Of a stretch of 30,473 bases of DNA, positions 1 through 7,966 are shown piece by piece. The first letter of the stretch is position 1. The number at the start of each line of letters is the position of its first letter. Source of the stretch: an uncultured Phascolarctobacterium sp. (GTDB lineage: Bacteria > Bacillota > Negativicutes > Acidaminococcales > Acidaminococcaceae); NCBI GenBank assembly GCA_900551745.1, contig URXA01000015.1, positions 1-30,473 on the forward strand. The letters run 5' to 3'. The notes under the pieces are model-generated. The model searched no databases. It was not told the origin of the DNA and was given only the letters and a program-made list of their open reading frames with translations. A program made the translations under genes and the position numbers.

Positions 1-349
1 TACACGTAATGCCATAACCATCAGGGTCACGTTCAAAACGCACACTGGTTTCAGTGTTGTTCATCGGTCCAGCTTCCAAAAGCGTATATGAATCAAAGCG
101 CTCCTTTTTCAGCAGAAACTGATTACTATTGGCAAATTTATAATCTTCACGGGTCGTACGGTATAAAAGTTCCAATTCGCCGTCGCGTTCTCTTATGACG
201 AACTGCTCACCATTTCCATAATACATACCCAAAAGGTATTTCAGATCCTTCGGGCATTCTCTGGGTTCAAGCGCCGCAGCCTGTGCAGGCAGGTTTTGCA
301 CAATCAGCACCACACATAAAACTATTGTTCCAAGCAGCTTTTTTATCAT
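1..349 (-). CDS. Secreted protein of unknown function, C-terminal part cut by window edge
   Basis: The reading frame opens with ATG at 349 and runs off the left edge, so only the first 116 or so residues are present. It begins MIKKLLGTIVLCVVLIVQN, a short basic stretch, a hydrophobic core and an Ala-x-Ala-type cleavage region near residue 25, which is a clear signal peptide; the product is therefore exported. The mature part starts LEPRECPKDLKYLLGMYYG and continues as a polar, beta-rich looking sequence that I cannot assign to a family. The start codon overlaps the stop of the upstream nitrilase gene as ATGA, so it is the last visible member of the two-component operon and is probably translationally coupled. 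The function is unknown; a cell-envelope role is only an inference from the signal peptide. Confidence 0.75.
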   Translation of the reverse strand, partial: MIKKLLGTIVLCVVLIVQNLPAQAAALEPRECPKDLKYLLGMYYGNGEQFVIRERDGELELLYRTTREDYKFANSNQFLLKKERFDSYTLLEAGPMNNTETSVRFERDPDGYGITC

Positions 350-1125
350 CGTACAAGCTCCTTACGTACATCAGACAATGCGTTAATCCTTTCACGCACC
401 TTATCTATGTAAGCTAAATCAATGTCGCAGTAAATTATTTCCTCTGCATTGCCGCCCTCAGCTATAATTTTCCCCATAGGATCTACTGCCATGGAATGTC
501 CGTAAAAAGGAGAACCCTTAAATTTACCAACACAATTGACGGCAACAATATAATTATGATTTTCGGCGCCGCGGGCTTGTGCCAGCAAAGTCCAAATATC
601 TCCTCGAGCTGACGGCCATTCTGCCGGCACAAAAATTATTTTTGCCCCCTGCAACGATAAATGCCTGTACAGTTCAGGAAAGCGCAGATCATAACAAATA
701 GTAGAACCACAAATAACGCCGTTCAACTCATAAGTATCAAAATTATCACCGGCAGCAAAAAAACGTTCTTCATTAAATAAACCAAAAAGATGTACTTTGC
801 TGTAAGATGCCACAACACTACCCTGCTTATCAATAACTACGGTAGTATTATAAATTTTCCCATCTTTATGACGCAAGGGAATAGAACCTGCCACTACTGC
901 ACAGTGATGGTAATTGGCAATCTTACGTACTGCCGCAATCGTGCTCCCATCTATAGTTTCGGCTTCTTCTTCAAGGCGTCCTAAAGAATAACCTGTGGTC
1001 CAAATTTCAGGCAATACGGCAATGTCGCTGTTCGCAGCGGCTTCCTGCAGTAAGTCAAGCCCATGCGCAATATTTCCAAGCGTATTTTTTTCTGCTATTT
1101 CCATTTGGATCAATGCAACTTTCAT
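346..1125 (-). CDS. Carbon-nitrogen hydrolase (nitrilase superfamily amidase)
   Basis: Cytoplasmic amidase of the nitrilase superfamily, 259 residues, the usual size for a single-domain member. The Glu-Lys-Cys catalytic triad is visible: Glu40 in LPEIWTTGYS, Lys110 in YSKVHLFG and Cys144 in STICYDLRFPELYR. The last motif, with Asp-Leu-Arg-Phe-Pro-Glu after the cysteine, is typical of the omega-amidase/Nit2/MtnU-like branch, so a small deaminated amide such as 2-oxoglutaramate is a reasonable guess but not shown. The frame is open for 38 codons further upstream, but the start at 1125 is chosen because GGAGGAAAG lies just before it and the sequence MKVALIQMEI is the family N-terminus. That start overlaps the yqeG stop by four bases (ATGA), as does its own stop with the next gene. 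Confidence 0.9.
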   Translation of the reverse strand: MKVALIQMEIAEKNTLGNIAHGLDLLQEAAANSDIAVLPEIWTTGYSLGRLEEEAETIDGSTIAAVRKIANYHHCAVVAGSIPLRHKDGKIYNTTVVIDKQGSVVASYSKVHLFGLFNEERFFAAGDNFDTYELNGVICGSTICYDLRFPELYRHLSLQGAKIIFVPAEWPSARGDIWTLLAQARGAENHNYIVAVNCVGKFKGSPFYGHSMAVDPMGKIIAEGGNAEEIIYCDIDLAYIDKVRERINALSDVRKELVR

Positions 1126-1640
1126 TTTCTTTCCTCCGGCAATAAGCCCTGCGCATCTAACCTGCGCACCAGCATTTTTTCTATTTGCCTTGTAATTCTT
1201 GTTATCGGGAATTCCTTCCCATGTAATGACCGTACCCAAAGTACAGCAAAACCCATCCTTTTTGCCCCCAATACATCAGTTAAAAGCTGATCGCCAATGA
1301 CCAATACTTTCCCCTGCTGTCTGCCAAACCGTTTAAGAGCTCTTTTAAACCCCCAAGGCATTGGCTTAGCAGCCCAGCTTACTGCCTCCGCCTTAGCGGC
1401 TTCACTGATTTTACGCAGTCTTTCGCCGCCATTATTGGAAAGCAGTACTATTTCAATTTCATTTTTACGAAGCAATTCTAGCCACTTCAGTGCATCTGCA
1501 TCTGGCTGTACTTCATCACGCGGCAGTAAAGTATTATCAACATCTAAAATAACTCTTTCTACCCGTTGCTTTTTCAACCATTCAACCGGAATCGACGCAA
1601 TATTGTCAAAACGAAAATCCGGGCAAAACATTTTCAACAT
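1122..1640 (-). CDS. yqeG: YqeG family HAD IIIA-type phosphatase
   Basis: Small cytoplasmic HAD-superfamily phosphatase of 172 residues. The aspartate nucleophile motif is ILDVDNTLL (Asp33, Asp35), motif II is VLLSNN (Ser68), motif III Lys is near residue 92 in AKPMPWG, and motif IV is VIGDQLLTDVLGA (Asp117, Asp122). The N-terminal MFCPDFRFDNIASIP segment is characteristic of YqeG; the family's physiological substrate is not firmly known. In many Firmicutes yqeG sits beside yqeH and aroE; here it sits instead between a histidine kinase and a nitrilase-like gene. Its start overlaps the kinase stop by seven bases, with AAGGAG about 11 bases upstream. A second Met three codons in is possible but is further from the ribosome site. 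Confidence 0.88.
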   Translation of the reverse strand: MLKMFCPDFRFDNIASIPVEWLKKQRVERVILDVDNTLLPRDEVQPDADALKWLELLRKNEIEIVLLSNNGGERLRKISEAAKAEAVSWAAKPMPWGFKRALKRFGRQQGKVLVIGDQLLTDVLGAKRMGFAVLWVRSLHGKEFPITRITRQIEKMLVRRLDAQGLLPEERK

Positions 1641-3160
1641 AAAACGACTTTCTCCTTCGGGAAGGTAATTTCAAAACGTGTACCGACACCCGGCGTACTA
1701 AACACCTGCGCTTTAGCACCGTGAACACGGATAATCTCTTTGGCTATCGCCAGTCCCAATCCTGTACCCGGCACATTCCGGCAATGAGATTTATCCACTT
1801 TATAAAATCGTTCCCAAATAAATGGCAGATCCTCTTCCGGAATGCCCGGTCCCTGATCGGCTACCGAAAGCAGTACCCCGCCATCGTCTTGCCTTACTGC
1901 AGTGAAAGATATCGTGCCATTATCAGGAGAATATTTCAGAGCATTGTCACCCAAGATCATAATAAGCTGTACCAACTGGTCGCCATTACCTACAACAGCA
2001 ATATTTTCATCCGCATGAATAACCAATGTCACATGTCTTTTAACAGATTTCACCATTAGTTTTTCTGTAACATTCCGCACAATTTCTGCTAACGGCAGAG
2101 GTTCGATACCTGTCGTCAATTCATCACTGGCCTGAAATCGGCTGATATTAAGAAGTTCTCTGATCATGCGCTCAAGCCTGACCGTTTCTTCATTTATCAA
2201 AGCACGGTAGCGTTGGATCATTTCTTTATCAGTAATAGTACCGTCGCTTATAGCCTCATTATAGCCGCGAATAATAGTTATAGGAGTCCTCAGTTCATGC
2301 GAAACATTAGCTACGAAATCGCGGCGGATTTTTTCAGTCCGCTCGGTCTTATCAACAAAAGCGCTGAGATCATTGCCGAGCGCATTCAAAGCCCTGCCCA
2401 AAGCAGCTACCTCATCTTCTCCATGCACTTCTACCTTACGTGTATAGTCACCGGAAGCAATAGCCGCCGCACTGTCTTTCATTGATATCAAGGGCTTGAT
2501 AATAGAACGCGATAGCCTTCTTACCATAAACAAGCTTAAAATAAGCGCCAGTACACCTACGATCGAAGTATATATATAAATATCACGCAGAAAACTATCA
2601 AATCCACTCAGAGGCTCTGCCAGTAAAATAGCTCCATGCGCTCCATCCTGTTTGCCATACGGAACTCCAACCAGCATGACCTGCTCTTTATAATAGGGAT
2701 GGAAAATCTGTGATTTTACCGATTTACCACTATAAACATCTTTCAGGATACTGCGTACTTTAGTAGATAAGTTACCGCCTTTTATCTCTTTTCCTAAAAG
2801 CTCGGTTCCCTCTTTAGAATTATAATTGCGGATCAATTTATTACCGTCGGCATCTTCATCGGTATTAACCAAAGAAGCGGCCAAAAGATCATATTTATTG
2901 TCAAAAAGCCAAATACGTGCCCCTACCAACCTGTCTACCGCAACTATATAACGGTGCAGTGTTGTTCGATCCGTATCGCGCAGCATAAAATATTCAATGG
3001 TTTCAGCCATTTCATTTCCTTTTTGCGCAAGCTCCTGCTCTTTAATCTTAAAAAAATAGTCGGCGATAAGGTAAGAAATACCCGCTGTCACGCCGACTAC
3101 AATAACTACGATCAAAGCCATGAAGCTGTACATAAGTCGGGTACTTAAAGACTTATTCAC
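1634..3160 (-). CDS. Membrane sensor histidine kinase, HAMP-HisKA-HATPase
   Basis: Two-component sensor of 508 residues. A transmembrane helix lies at about residues 11-33, an extracytoplasmic sensor region at 34-195, and a second helix at about 196-214 (SIVGVLALILSLFMV). A HAMP linker follows, then the phospho-acceptor His288 in FVANVSHELRTPITIIRGY. The ATPase domain shows the N box (Asn406 in LGDNALKYSPDN), the G1 box DQGPGIPEED and the G2 box GTGLGLAIAKEII. The architecture resembles PhoR/WalK/ResE-type kinases without a PAS domain. The start is GTG at 3160, with GAGGTGA six bases upstream, and overlaps the regulator stop by eight bases, so the pair is translationally coupled. The signal is unknown; the downstream genes do not reveal it. 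Confidence 0.93.
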   Translation of the reverse strand: MNKSLSTRLMYSFMALIVVIVVGVTAGISYLIADYFFKIKEQELAQKGNEMAETIEYFMLRDTDRTTLHRYIVAVDRLVGARIWLFDNKYDLLAASLVNTDEDADGNKLIRNYNSKEGTELLGKEIKGGNLSTKVRSILKDVYSGKSVKSQIFHPYYKEQVMLVGVPYGKQDGAHGAILLAEPLSGFDSFLRDIYIYTSIVGVLALILSLFMVRRLSRSIIKPLISMKDSAAAIASGDYTRKVEVHGEDEVAALGRALNALGNDLSAFVDKTERTEKIRRDFVANVSHELRTPITIIRGYNEAISDGTITDKEMIQRYRALINEETVRLERMIRELLNISRFQASDELTTGIEPLPLAEIVRNVTEKLMVKSVKRHVTLVIHADENIAVVGNGDQLVQLIMILGDNALKYSPDNGTISFTAVRQDDGGVLLSVADQGPGIPEEDLPFIWERFYKVDKSHCRNVPGTGLGLAIAKEIIRVHGAKAQVFSTPGVGTRFEITFPKEKVVLC

Positions 3161-3851
3161 TCTTCACCTCAAATTTATAACCAACACCCCAAATAGTGGT
3201 AATATCCCATTTAGAATTTTCTGGAATGTTTAGTTTTTGGCGAATACGTTTGATGTGCGTATCCACAGTACGTGTATCACCATAATAGGAATAACCCCAA
3301 ATGGTTTCCAGCAGCTGATTTCGAGAAAAAGCCTTACCAGGATTGGTTGCCAGGCACCAGAGCAATTCCATTTCTTTGGCAGTGAAGGTCATTTTCTGAC
3401 CAAAAGCAACCACCTGATACTCTTCCATATCAATTGTCAGCCCGTCATATTCTACCCGTGAACGGCCTTCCTGTTTTTCCTGGGCTCCGGCACGTCGCAG
3501 AACTGCTTTAATACGGGCAACTACCTCTCGGCTGTTAAATGGCTTTGTAATATAATCATCCGCACCGATCTCCAACCCTAAAATACGATCATCATCTTCA
3601 TCTTTAGCTGTCAGCATAATAATAGGCAGATCAGACATTTTGCGTACTTGCTTGCAAACCTCCAAGCCGTCCATGACAGGCATCATTATATCCAAAATAA
3701 GAATATCCGGCTTCTCAGATTGTACTTTTAAAATCGCCTCGGCACCATCAGCTGCTTCGATAACATCAAAGCCTTCTTTTTCGCAATACATCTTAAGAAT
3801 CTCGCGAATATGCTTCTCATCGTCGGCAATTAAAACTTTTTGAATATCCAT
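3153..3851 (-). CDS. OmpR/PhoB-family response regulator
   Basis: DNA-binding response regulator of 232 residues. The receiver domain has acidic residues Asp10-Asp11, phospho-acceptor Asp54 in LILDIMMPVMDG, Thr81 and Lys103 in ITKPF. A winged helix-turn-helix effector domain follows at about residues 130-230, with the typical WGYSYYGDTRTVDTHIKRIRQK signature of the OmpR/PhoB/WalR group. ATG at 3851 is chosen over a GTG three codons earlier because GAGGTGA sits five bases before the ATG while it overlaps the GTG. It is the first gene of the operon and partners the kinase that overlaps its end. Which regulon it controls cannot be read from this window. Confidence 0.93.
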   Translation of the reverse strand: MDIQKVLIADDEKHIREILKMYCEKEGFDVIEAADGAEAILKVQSEKPDILILDIMMPVMDGLEVCKQVRKMSDLPIIMLTAKDEDDDRILGLEIGADDYITKPFNSREVVARIKAVLRRAGAQEKQEGRSRVEYDGLTIDMEEYQVVAFGQKMTFTAKEMELLWCLATNPGKAFSRNQLLETIWGYSYYGDTRTVDTHIKRIRQKLNIPENSKWDITTIWGVGYKFEVKSE

Positions 3852-3882
3852 ACTAATCACCTCATAACTATTCTTGCTTATT

Positions 3883-3888
3883 ATTATA
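3883..3888 (-). promoter_or_regulatory. -10 element for the two-component operon
   Basis: A perfect TATAAT is read on the minus strand about 30 bases before the regulator start codon. No good TTGACA is found at the right distance upstream, so this is either a weak promoter or one that needs an activator, possibly the regulator itself. Confidence 0.5.
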
Positions 3889-3993
3889 CAATAGTTTTCT
3901 TTAAAAAGCCTGTTTTTATACTGCTTTCACAAAAATATTACAACTTAACCTGATTTATGACAAATAAATACATTTTCAGTCTCTTTTTTCTCA

Positions 3994-4024
3994 TAAAAAA
4001 AGCAGACAAGAAAACTTGTCTGCT
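3994..4024 (-). terminator. Rho-independent terminator of the NlpC/P60 gene
   Basis: A 10-base-pair perfect stem (4001-4010 with 4015-4024, core GCAGACAAG) has a 4-base loop and is followed on the minus strand by seven T. It begins about 14 bases after the gene's stop codon. Confidence 0.9.
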
Positions 4025-4037
4025 GAAAGTTATATTT

Positions 4038-4706
4038 TTATAAAACGCGGCAGGCTCCGTAATAACGTTCACCCCAGTAACCTGTAAACGCATCAGCCAC
4101 AACCACGCCTGTACTGGTGCCGGCATGGATAAATTTGCCATCGCCAAGATAAATACCGCAATGCGAGGCGCCTGGTTCATAGGTAGAAAAGAAAATCAAA
4201 TCTCCCGGACGCAGTTCACTCATAGAAATCTGGCGGCCATAATATAACTGGCTGTCAGCCATACGGGGAATGCTGACTCCTGCACGTGCAAAAGCATATT
4301 GAGTAAACCCTGAACAATCAAAGCCATAAGTGCTGGTGCCGCCAAAAACATAAGGCGTACCCAGAACACTGTACGCTGCGCGAATGACATTACGCACTGC
4401 AGCACTGCGCCCGGAACGGTTCGGAGGCATATCTTTCTGCATCAATGCACGATAAGTATCATTGCCGATAATTCCGTCTACCTCCAAACTTTTATCTGTT
4501 TGGAACTGCTTTACAGCAGCTTCTGTTTCAGGACCAAATTTACCATCAACGTTAGATACTTTATATTGTAGCTCTACCAGACGTTTTTGAATATCAATGA
4601 CTTCTTGCCCTTCGTCACCGCGTTCAAAAGACGCTAAAGCAGTCGCAATGTTCATAAAACAAAACATCATTGTCAATACTACGCATAACAGCTTTTTCTT
4701 CAGCAA
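4038..4706 (-). CDS. Secreted NlpC/P60 endopeptidase with peptidoglycan-binding domain
   Basis: Exported cell-wall hydrolase of 222 residues. It has a signal peptide (MLKKKLLCVVLTMMFC, ending near ATALA), a PG_binding_1 domain at about 28-90 (RGDEGQEVIDIQKRL, DGKFGPETEAAVKQFQ) and a C-terminal NlpC/P60 domain. The catalytic residues are visible: Cys131 in GFDCSGF, His182 in ASHCGIY and His194 in FIHAGT. The family cuts peptide cross-bridges, typically the D-Glu to diaminopimelate bond. The start is uncertain: a TTG at 4727 and an in-frame GTG at 4715 lie over or before the AAGGA ribosome site, so the TTG at 4706, about ten bases after it, is preferred and gives a clean signal peptide. It is transcribed alone, from a promoter at 4737-4765 to the hairpin at 4001. 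Confidence 0.88.
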   Translation of the reverse strand: MLKKKLLCVVLTMMFCFMNIATALASFERGDEGQEVIDIQKRLVELQYKVSNVDGKFGPETEAAVKQFQTDKSLEVDGIIGNDTYRALMQKDMPPNRSGRSAAVRNVIRAAYSVLGTPYVFGGTSTYGFDCSGFTQYAFARAGVSIPRMADSQLYYGRQISMSELRPGDLIFFSTYEPGASHCGIYLGDGKFIHAGTSTGVVVADAFTGYWGERYYGACRVL

Positions 4707-4736
4707 ACACCGCACATCCTTTCTCAACTGTAAATA

Positions 4737-4765
4737 ATTATAACATAAACTTACAATATTGTAAA
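4737..4765 (-). promoter_or_regulatory. Promoter of the NlpC/P60 gene
   Basis: TTTACA (4760-4765) and TATAAT (4737-4742) are spaced by 17 bases on the minus strand, with an extended TG before the -10. It sits entirely in the 65-base gap after the glycosyltransferase gene. Confidence 0.82.
4751..4764. promoter_or_regulatory. Perfect palindrome TTACAATATTGTAA overlapping the -35
   Basis: A 14-base perfect dyad covers five of the six -35 bases and the adjoining spacer of the NlpC/P60 promoter. The position is right for a repressor operator; the regulator is not known. Confidence 0.45.
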
Positions 4766-4771
4766 ACTATC

Positions 4772-5701
4772 TTACTTTTTCCCGAGACGACGTCCTACAA
4801 GATACAGCGGTCTTTGCTTAACTTCTTCAAAAACACGTCCGATATACTCTCCTAAAATACCAATACCTACTAATTGAATACCGCCTAAAAACAGGACACT
4901 GGCGGTCATTGTCGCCCAACCCGGCACTGCATCGTCAATAACATATTTAACATAGAAAACATGTCCTAAAACCATCAGGCTGCAAAGTCCGCAGAACACA
5001 CCACAATAAAAGGCCCAGCGCAAAGGCAGATTTGAAAAAGAAGTAATGCCATCCAATGCAAAATGCAGCATTTTACGCAGACTGTACTTTGATTGTCCCG
5101 CAAAGCGTGGCGGAGCCACAAATTCAACCTTAGCGACCTTAAATCCTAAAGTATTAATAAGACCTCTGATAAATCGTGCTCTTTCACGATACAGACGAAA
5201 AGCCTCTACGGCTTTTTGATCCATAAGTCTGAAATCGCTGCCACCTGGAGTGATTTCCACCTTAGACATGATATTGATGAGTTTGTAATAAACTGCTGAA
5301 GAAAAACGTTTCATAAACGAAACATTCTCCGTACTCAAACGGATTGTCTGAACGATTTCATTTCCATCTTCCCACAAGCGCAGTAAGTCCGGAACTAATT
5401 CAGGCGGATGCTGCAAATCTCCATCCATCATAATAACTGCGTCGCCATCAGCATGATCCAACCCGCAGGTCAAAGCCAGCTGATGTCCATAGTTACGAGA
5501 AAGCAAATAAGCCTGTACGCGCTCATCATTGCGGGCCAATTCCGCCAAAATCACAGCGCTGCCGTCTTTAGAACCATCGTCAACAAAAGTAAGATCGTAT
5601 TCGTATGGCAGTGCTGACATAATATCTGTCAGCCGTTGGTAAAATTCCCTGAGATTGGCCTCTTCATTAAAGACAGGCACTACAAAAGAAATATGTTTCA
5701 T
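4772..5701 (-). CDS. Family 2 membrane glycosyltransferase (GtrB/DPM1-like)
   Basis: Polyprenyl-phosphate sugar transferase type glycosyltransferase of 309 residues. The GT-A nucleotide-sugar domain spans about 1-220: FVVPVFNEEANL, the FVDDGSKDGS motif, the metal-binding MMDGDLQHPPE segment and a GQSKYSLRKM motif near 205. Two transmembrane helices follow at about 230-252 and 265-288, as in GtrB, CsbB and YkoT. Such enzymes load a sugar onto undecaprenyl phosphate on the inner membrane face for later transfer to wall or surface glycans. No partner flippase or acceptor transferase is next door, so the final product is unknown. ATG at 5701 is preceded by GTGAGGG. It appears to be a single-gene unit, though readthrough into the NlpC/P60 gene is possible because no hairpin separates them. 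Confidence 0.9.
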   Translation of the reverse strand: MKHISFVVPVFNEEANLREFYQRLTDIMSALPYEYDLTFVDDGSKDGSAVILAELARNDERVQAYLLSRNYGHQLALTCGLDHADGDAVIMMDGDLQHPPELVPDLLRLWEDGNEIVQTIRLSTENVSFMKRFSSAVYYKLINIMSKVEITPGGSDFRLMDQKAVEAFRLYRERARFIRGLINTLGFKVAKVEFVAPPRFAGQSKYSLRKMLHFALDGITSFSNLPLRWAFYCGVFCGLCSLMVLGHVFYVKYVIDDAVPGWATMTASVLFLGGIQLVGIGILGEYIGRVFEEVKQRPLYLVGRRLGKK

Positions 5702-5737
5702 TAATTTACCCTCACCGTCAATTTAGAATACTTTTAT

Positions 5738-5743
5738 ATTATA
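5738..5743 (-). promoter_or_regulatory. -10 element for the glycosyltransferase gene
   Basis: A perfect TATAAT on the minus strand lies about 37 bases before the start codon. The -35 region is AT-rich and lacks a clear TTGACA. Confidence 0.45.
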
Positions 5744-5783
5744 TCACTATTTTGAAATTAAAATGAAGTGATTATGTGAATTT

Positions 5784-5819
5784 TTAGAAAAAAGAAAAGC
5801 TGCCTGAAACAGGCAGCTT
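5784..5819 (-). terminator. Rho-independent terminator of rnpB
   Basis: A 10-base-pair perfect stem (5797-5806 with 5810-5819, core AAGCTGCCTG) has a 3-base loop, followed on the minus strand by TTCTTTTTT. It begins about 15 bases after the RNA's closing helix. Confidence 0.9.
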
Positions 5820-5832
5820 AATATCAAAGAAT

Positions 5833-6183
5833 ACGAGTGCTCAGTAAGCCGAGTTCTGTTCCGCAAAGCGGTGATGATCATTTATCTAGGCCTGTAATTA
5901 CTCGCAGGCTCCAGCGACACAACCCGGAAGGTTCAGCGGGCCGCTTCATCCCTCCCCTATTTGGTCTTGCTCCGAATGGGGTTTACCTAGCCGGCCGGTT
6001 ACCCGACCGCTGGTGCGCTCTTACCGCACCGTTCCACCCTTACCTGCATAGCAGGCGGTACACATTTCTGTGGCACTATCCCTGAGGTCACCCTCGCCGG
6101 ACGTTATCCGGCATTCTGCCCTGTGGAGCTCGGACTTTCCTCGTTAACGCCTAAGCGTCACCGCGATCATCTTTCGCACTCAT
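5833..6183 (-). ncRNA. rnpB: RNase P RNA (catalytic subunit), bacterial A-type
   Basis: Catalytic RNA that removes the 5' leaders of tRNA precursors. On the minus strand it contains the universal 5' block GAGGAAAGTCCGAGCTCC (P4 and J3/4), the matching 3' block CAGAACTCGGCTTAC, the P11/P12 region around GGTGCGGTAAGAGCGCACC, and a P15-type loop with AGCAAGACCAAATAGGGGA that binds the tRNA CCA end. The closing helix P1 pairs GAGTGC (6181-6176) with GCACTC (5840-5835 read on the minus strand), which sets the ends to within a few bases. The presence of the P15-17 region fits the ancestral A type rather than the B type of Bacillus. It has its own promoter and terminator, so it does not depend on the upstream yhaM-like operon. 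Confidence 0.97.
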
Positions 6184-6193
6184 ATCGTTTGTT

Positions 6194-6222
6194 AATTTAA
6201 CACATAGAGATTATTTAGTCAA
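6194..6222 (-). promoter_or_regulatory. Promoter of rnpB
   Basis: TTGACT (6217-6222) and TAAATT (6194-6199) are 17 bases apart on the minus strand, with TG before the -10. Transcription would begin about 10 bases before the P1 helix. The -35 shares its TGA with the stop codon of the upstream gene. Confidence 0.75.
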
Positions 6223-7142
6223 GCTTCATGCAGCAAAAAACGCTGCAGCATTTTATTATATTCCCAGGGATTTTTGCCTTCATTTTTACCGAACTGATTC
6301 ATAATCGCATCAATTTCATCAGCATAATGCACAATAAAGCTTTCTTTCGTAGCGCAGGCAACCGGCGAACCCTTTTCCTGTTCCCCATGATGTGACAAAA
6401 CAATGTGCAGCAGCTGCTGCAGCTTAGGTCCTGTTACTTTTGCCTTGCCCGCTGCTTCCTGCACCATCACTGCCGACATAGCCACATGCCCCAGCAATCT
6501 TCCTTCCATCGTATACGGGAAGCCTATATCAGAAGAAATTTCTCTAAGCTTGCCAATATCATGCAGCAGCGCTCCTGCCACGATCAAATCCTTATCTACG
6601 CCGCCGATACGATCTGCCAACGACTGTGCAATACCGGCTACATCGACGGAATGCTGCAGCAATCCTCCGATATAAGCATGATGTAAACGCATTCCCGCCG
6701 GATTAATCAAAAATTTATCATATAAAGACCCGCTGAAAATATTTTCTAAAATCAATCTTATTCCTGGTGTCATAACTCCTTTGATAAGTTTTTGCAGCTT
6801 ATTTTCATATTCCTCATGGTCAAAATCACCATTAGGCAGCAAATGAGTAATATCATCCTCCGGCACAATCTCTTCCATCCGTTGTAAAACCAGCTGCAGC
6901 GTCATATCATTGGAAAATTTATTAATATCTACCATGCCGCCAACCATCATTACTTTAGGTCCTTCCATCGACCTCATCTTATCTACAATGCCAGCTTCAA
7001 AAACAATAAACGGCATCTTACCGCTGTTATCTTCCAGCAAACCGCGTGCAAACACACCGCCATTAGACGAATTTCCAATCTTCTGCACACGCAGCAATAC
7101 AGCCTGACACACTTTAGTGCCAGCCTTAAAATCGCTGATCAT
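6219..7142 (-). CDS. OB-fold/HD-domain nuclease of the YhaM family
   Basis: Predicted 3'-5' exoribonuclease of 307 residues. An OB-fold nucleic-acid-binding domain covers about 10-90 (GGVFARGLLEDNSGKMPFIVFEAG), and an HD metal-dependent hydrolase domain about 155-290, with His164 in LQHSVDVAG, the HD pair His194-Asp195 in ALLHDIGKLRE and SHHGEQEKG further on. This order and length match YhaM/CbF1, which trims single-stranded RNA in Firmicutes. ATG at 7142 is preferred, with GGTGA five bases upstream; ATG at 7154 and GTG at 7151 are also in frame but sit on or next to AGAGG. It follows the nif3-like gene by 29 bases and is probably the end of the trmK operon, immediately before rnpB. Confidence 0.85.
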   Translation of the reverse strand: MISDFKAGTKVCQAVLLRVQKIGNSSNGGVFARGLLEDNSGKMPFIVFEAGIVDKMRSMEGPKVMMVGGMVDINKFSNDMTLQLVLQRMEEIVPEDDITHLLPNGDFDHEEYENKLQKLIKGVMTPGIRLILENIFSGSLYDKFLINPAGMRLHHAYIGGLLQHSVDVAGIAQSLADRIGGVDKDLIVAGALLHDIGKLREISSDIGFPYTMEGRLLGHVAMSAVMVQEAAGKAKVTGPKLQQLLHIVLSHHGEQEKGSPVACATKESFIVHYADEIDAIMNQFGKNEGKNPWEYNKMLQRFLLHEA

Positions 7143-7171
7143 ATCTGTCACCATCCTCTAGAGCATACCGT

Positions 7172-7966
7172 TTACAGGTATTGCAAAATTTTGCTTTCCT
7201 TCGCTACCAAAACCTGAGTACTGAAACCGCCGGATGTTAGACGCAGCGCAATTCTGTCAGCAAGCGTATTGATCATCGGCAATTCAGTTCCCTGATGTGT
7301 GGCATCAATTATATTCAAACCGCTGTATACTGCGTTCTGTGCAGTATGATACTTCACATCTCCAGTCACAAAGGTATCTGCTCCGGCCGCCAAGGCCTCG
7401 CCAATAAATTCAGCACCGGCGCCGCCACATACAGCAATCTTGCTTACCATGCGTCCGGCATCACCAGCAGTTACCTTTTCTAATTTTAAGACATTCTTAA
7501 TTTTTTCACTGAACTCCTGCAGCGTCATCGGCTCCTGCAAACAGCCCACGCGTCCTAAACCGGCTTCTCCGCCTGCAGCAGGTACTAAAACTTCGGTATG
7601 CAGCAACCCGATTTTCTCTGCCAGAACATCATTGACACCGCCCAGTACGCTATCAAGACTGGTATGTGCACTATAAACAGCGATTTTATTTTCAGCACAA
7701 TCTAAAAGTAATTTATGCTGCCAACTCCTGTCGGTCATCTTTTTTATTGGGTCAAAAATAACCGGATGATGCGTTACAAGCATTTGTACTTTATGTTCAA
7801 CGGCCTGCTCTACTACTTCTGGTGATACATCCAAAGCAACCATAAGTTTTTTTACCGTATTACTATTACGCCCAACTAACAAGCCAACATTATCCCAGGA
7901 TTCTGCTAAATTAGGCGGCGCTATGCCATCCATTATTTTAACGATATCATTTACAGTAGCCTCCAT
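7172..7966 (-). CDS. Nif3-like dinuclear metal centre protein (YqfO/DUF34 family)
   Basis: Cytoplasmic Nif3/DUF34 protein of 264 residues. The metal-binding residues are seen as the His66-His67 pair in MLVTHHPVIF, a SAHTSLD motif near 100 and the C-terminal FVTGDVKYHTAQNA and DATHQGTE motifs. At 264 residues it is the short form without the PII-like insert found in the longer Bacillus YqfO. The family is annotated as GTP cyclohydrolase I type 2 homologue, but its role is not settled. GGAGGGAT lies six bases before the ATG. It overlaps the end of trmK by 20 bases, the same pairing as yqfN-yqfO in Bacillus, which supports both names. Confidence 0.9.
   Translation of the reverse strand: MEATVNDIVKIMDGIAPPNLAESWDNVGLLVGRNSNTVKKLMVALDVSPEVVEQAVEHKVQMLVTHHPVIFDPIKKMTDRSWQHKLLLDCAENKIAVYSAHTSLDSVLGGVNDVLAEKIGLLHTEVLVPAAGGEAGLGRVGCLQEPMTLQEFSEKIKNVLKLEKVTAGDAGRMVSKIAVCGGAGAEFIGEALAAGADTFVTGDVKYHTAQNAVYSGLNIIDATHQGTELPMINTLADRIALRLTSGGFSTQVLVAKESKILQYL

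Noticed and set aside
5837..6085. Open frame of 82 codons on the plus strand
   Set aside because: It is antisense to the conserved RNase P RNA and has no ribosome site; the RNA explains the sequence.
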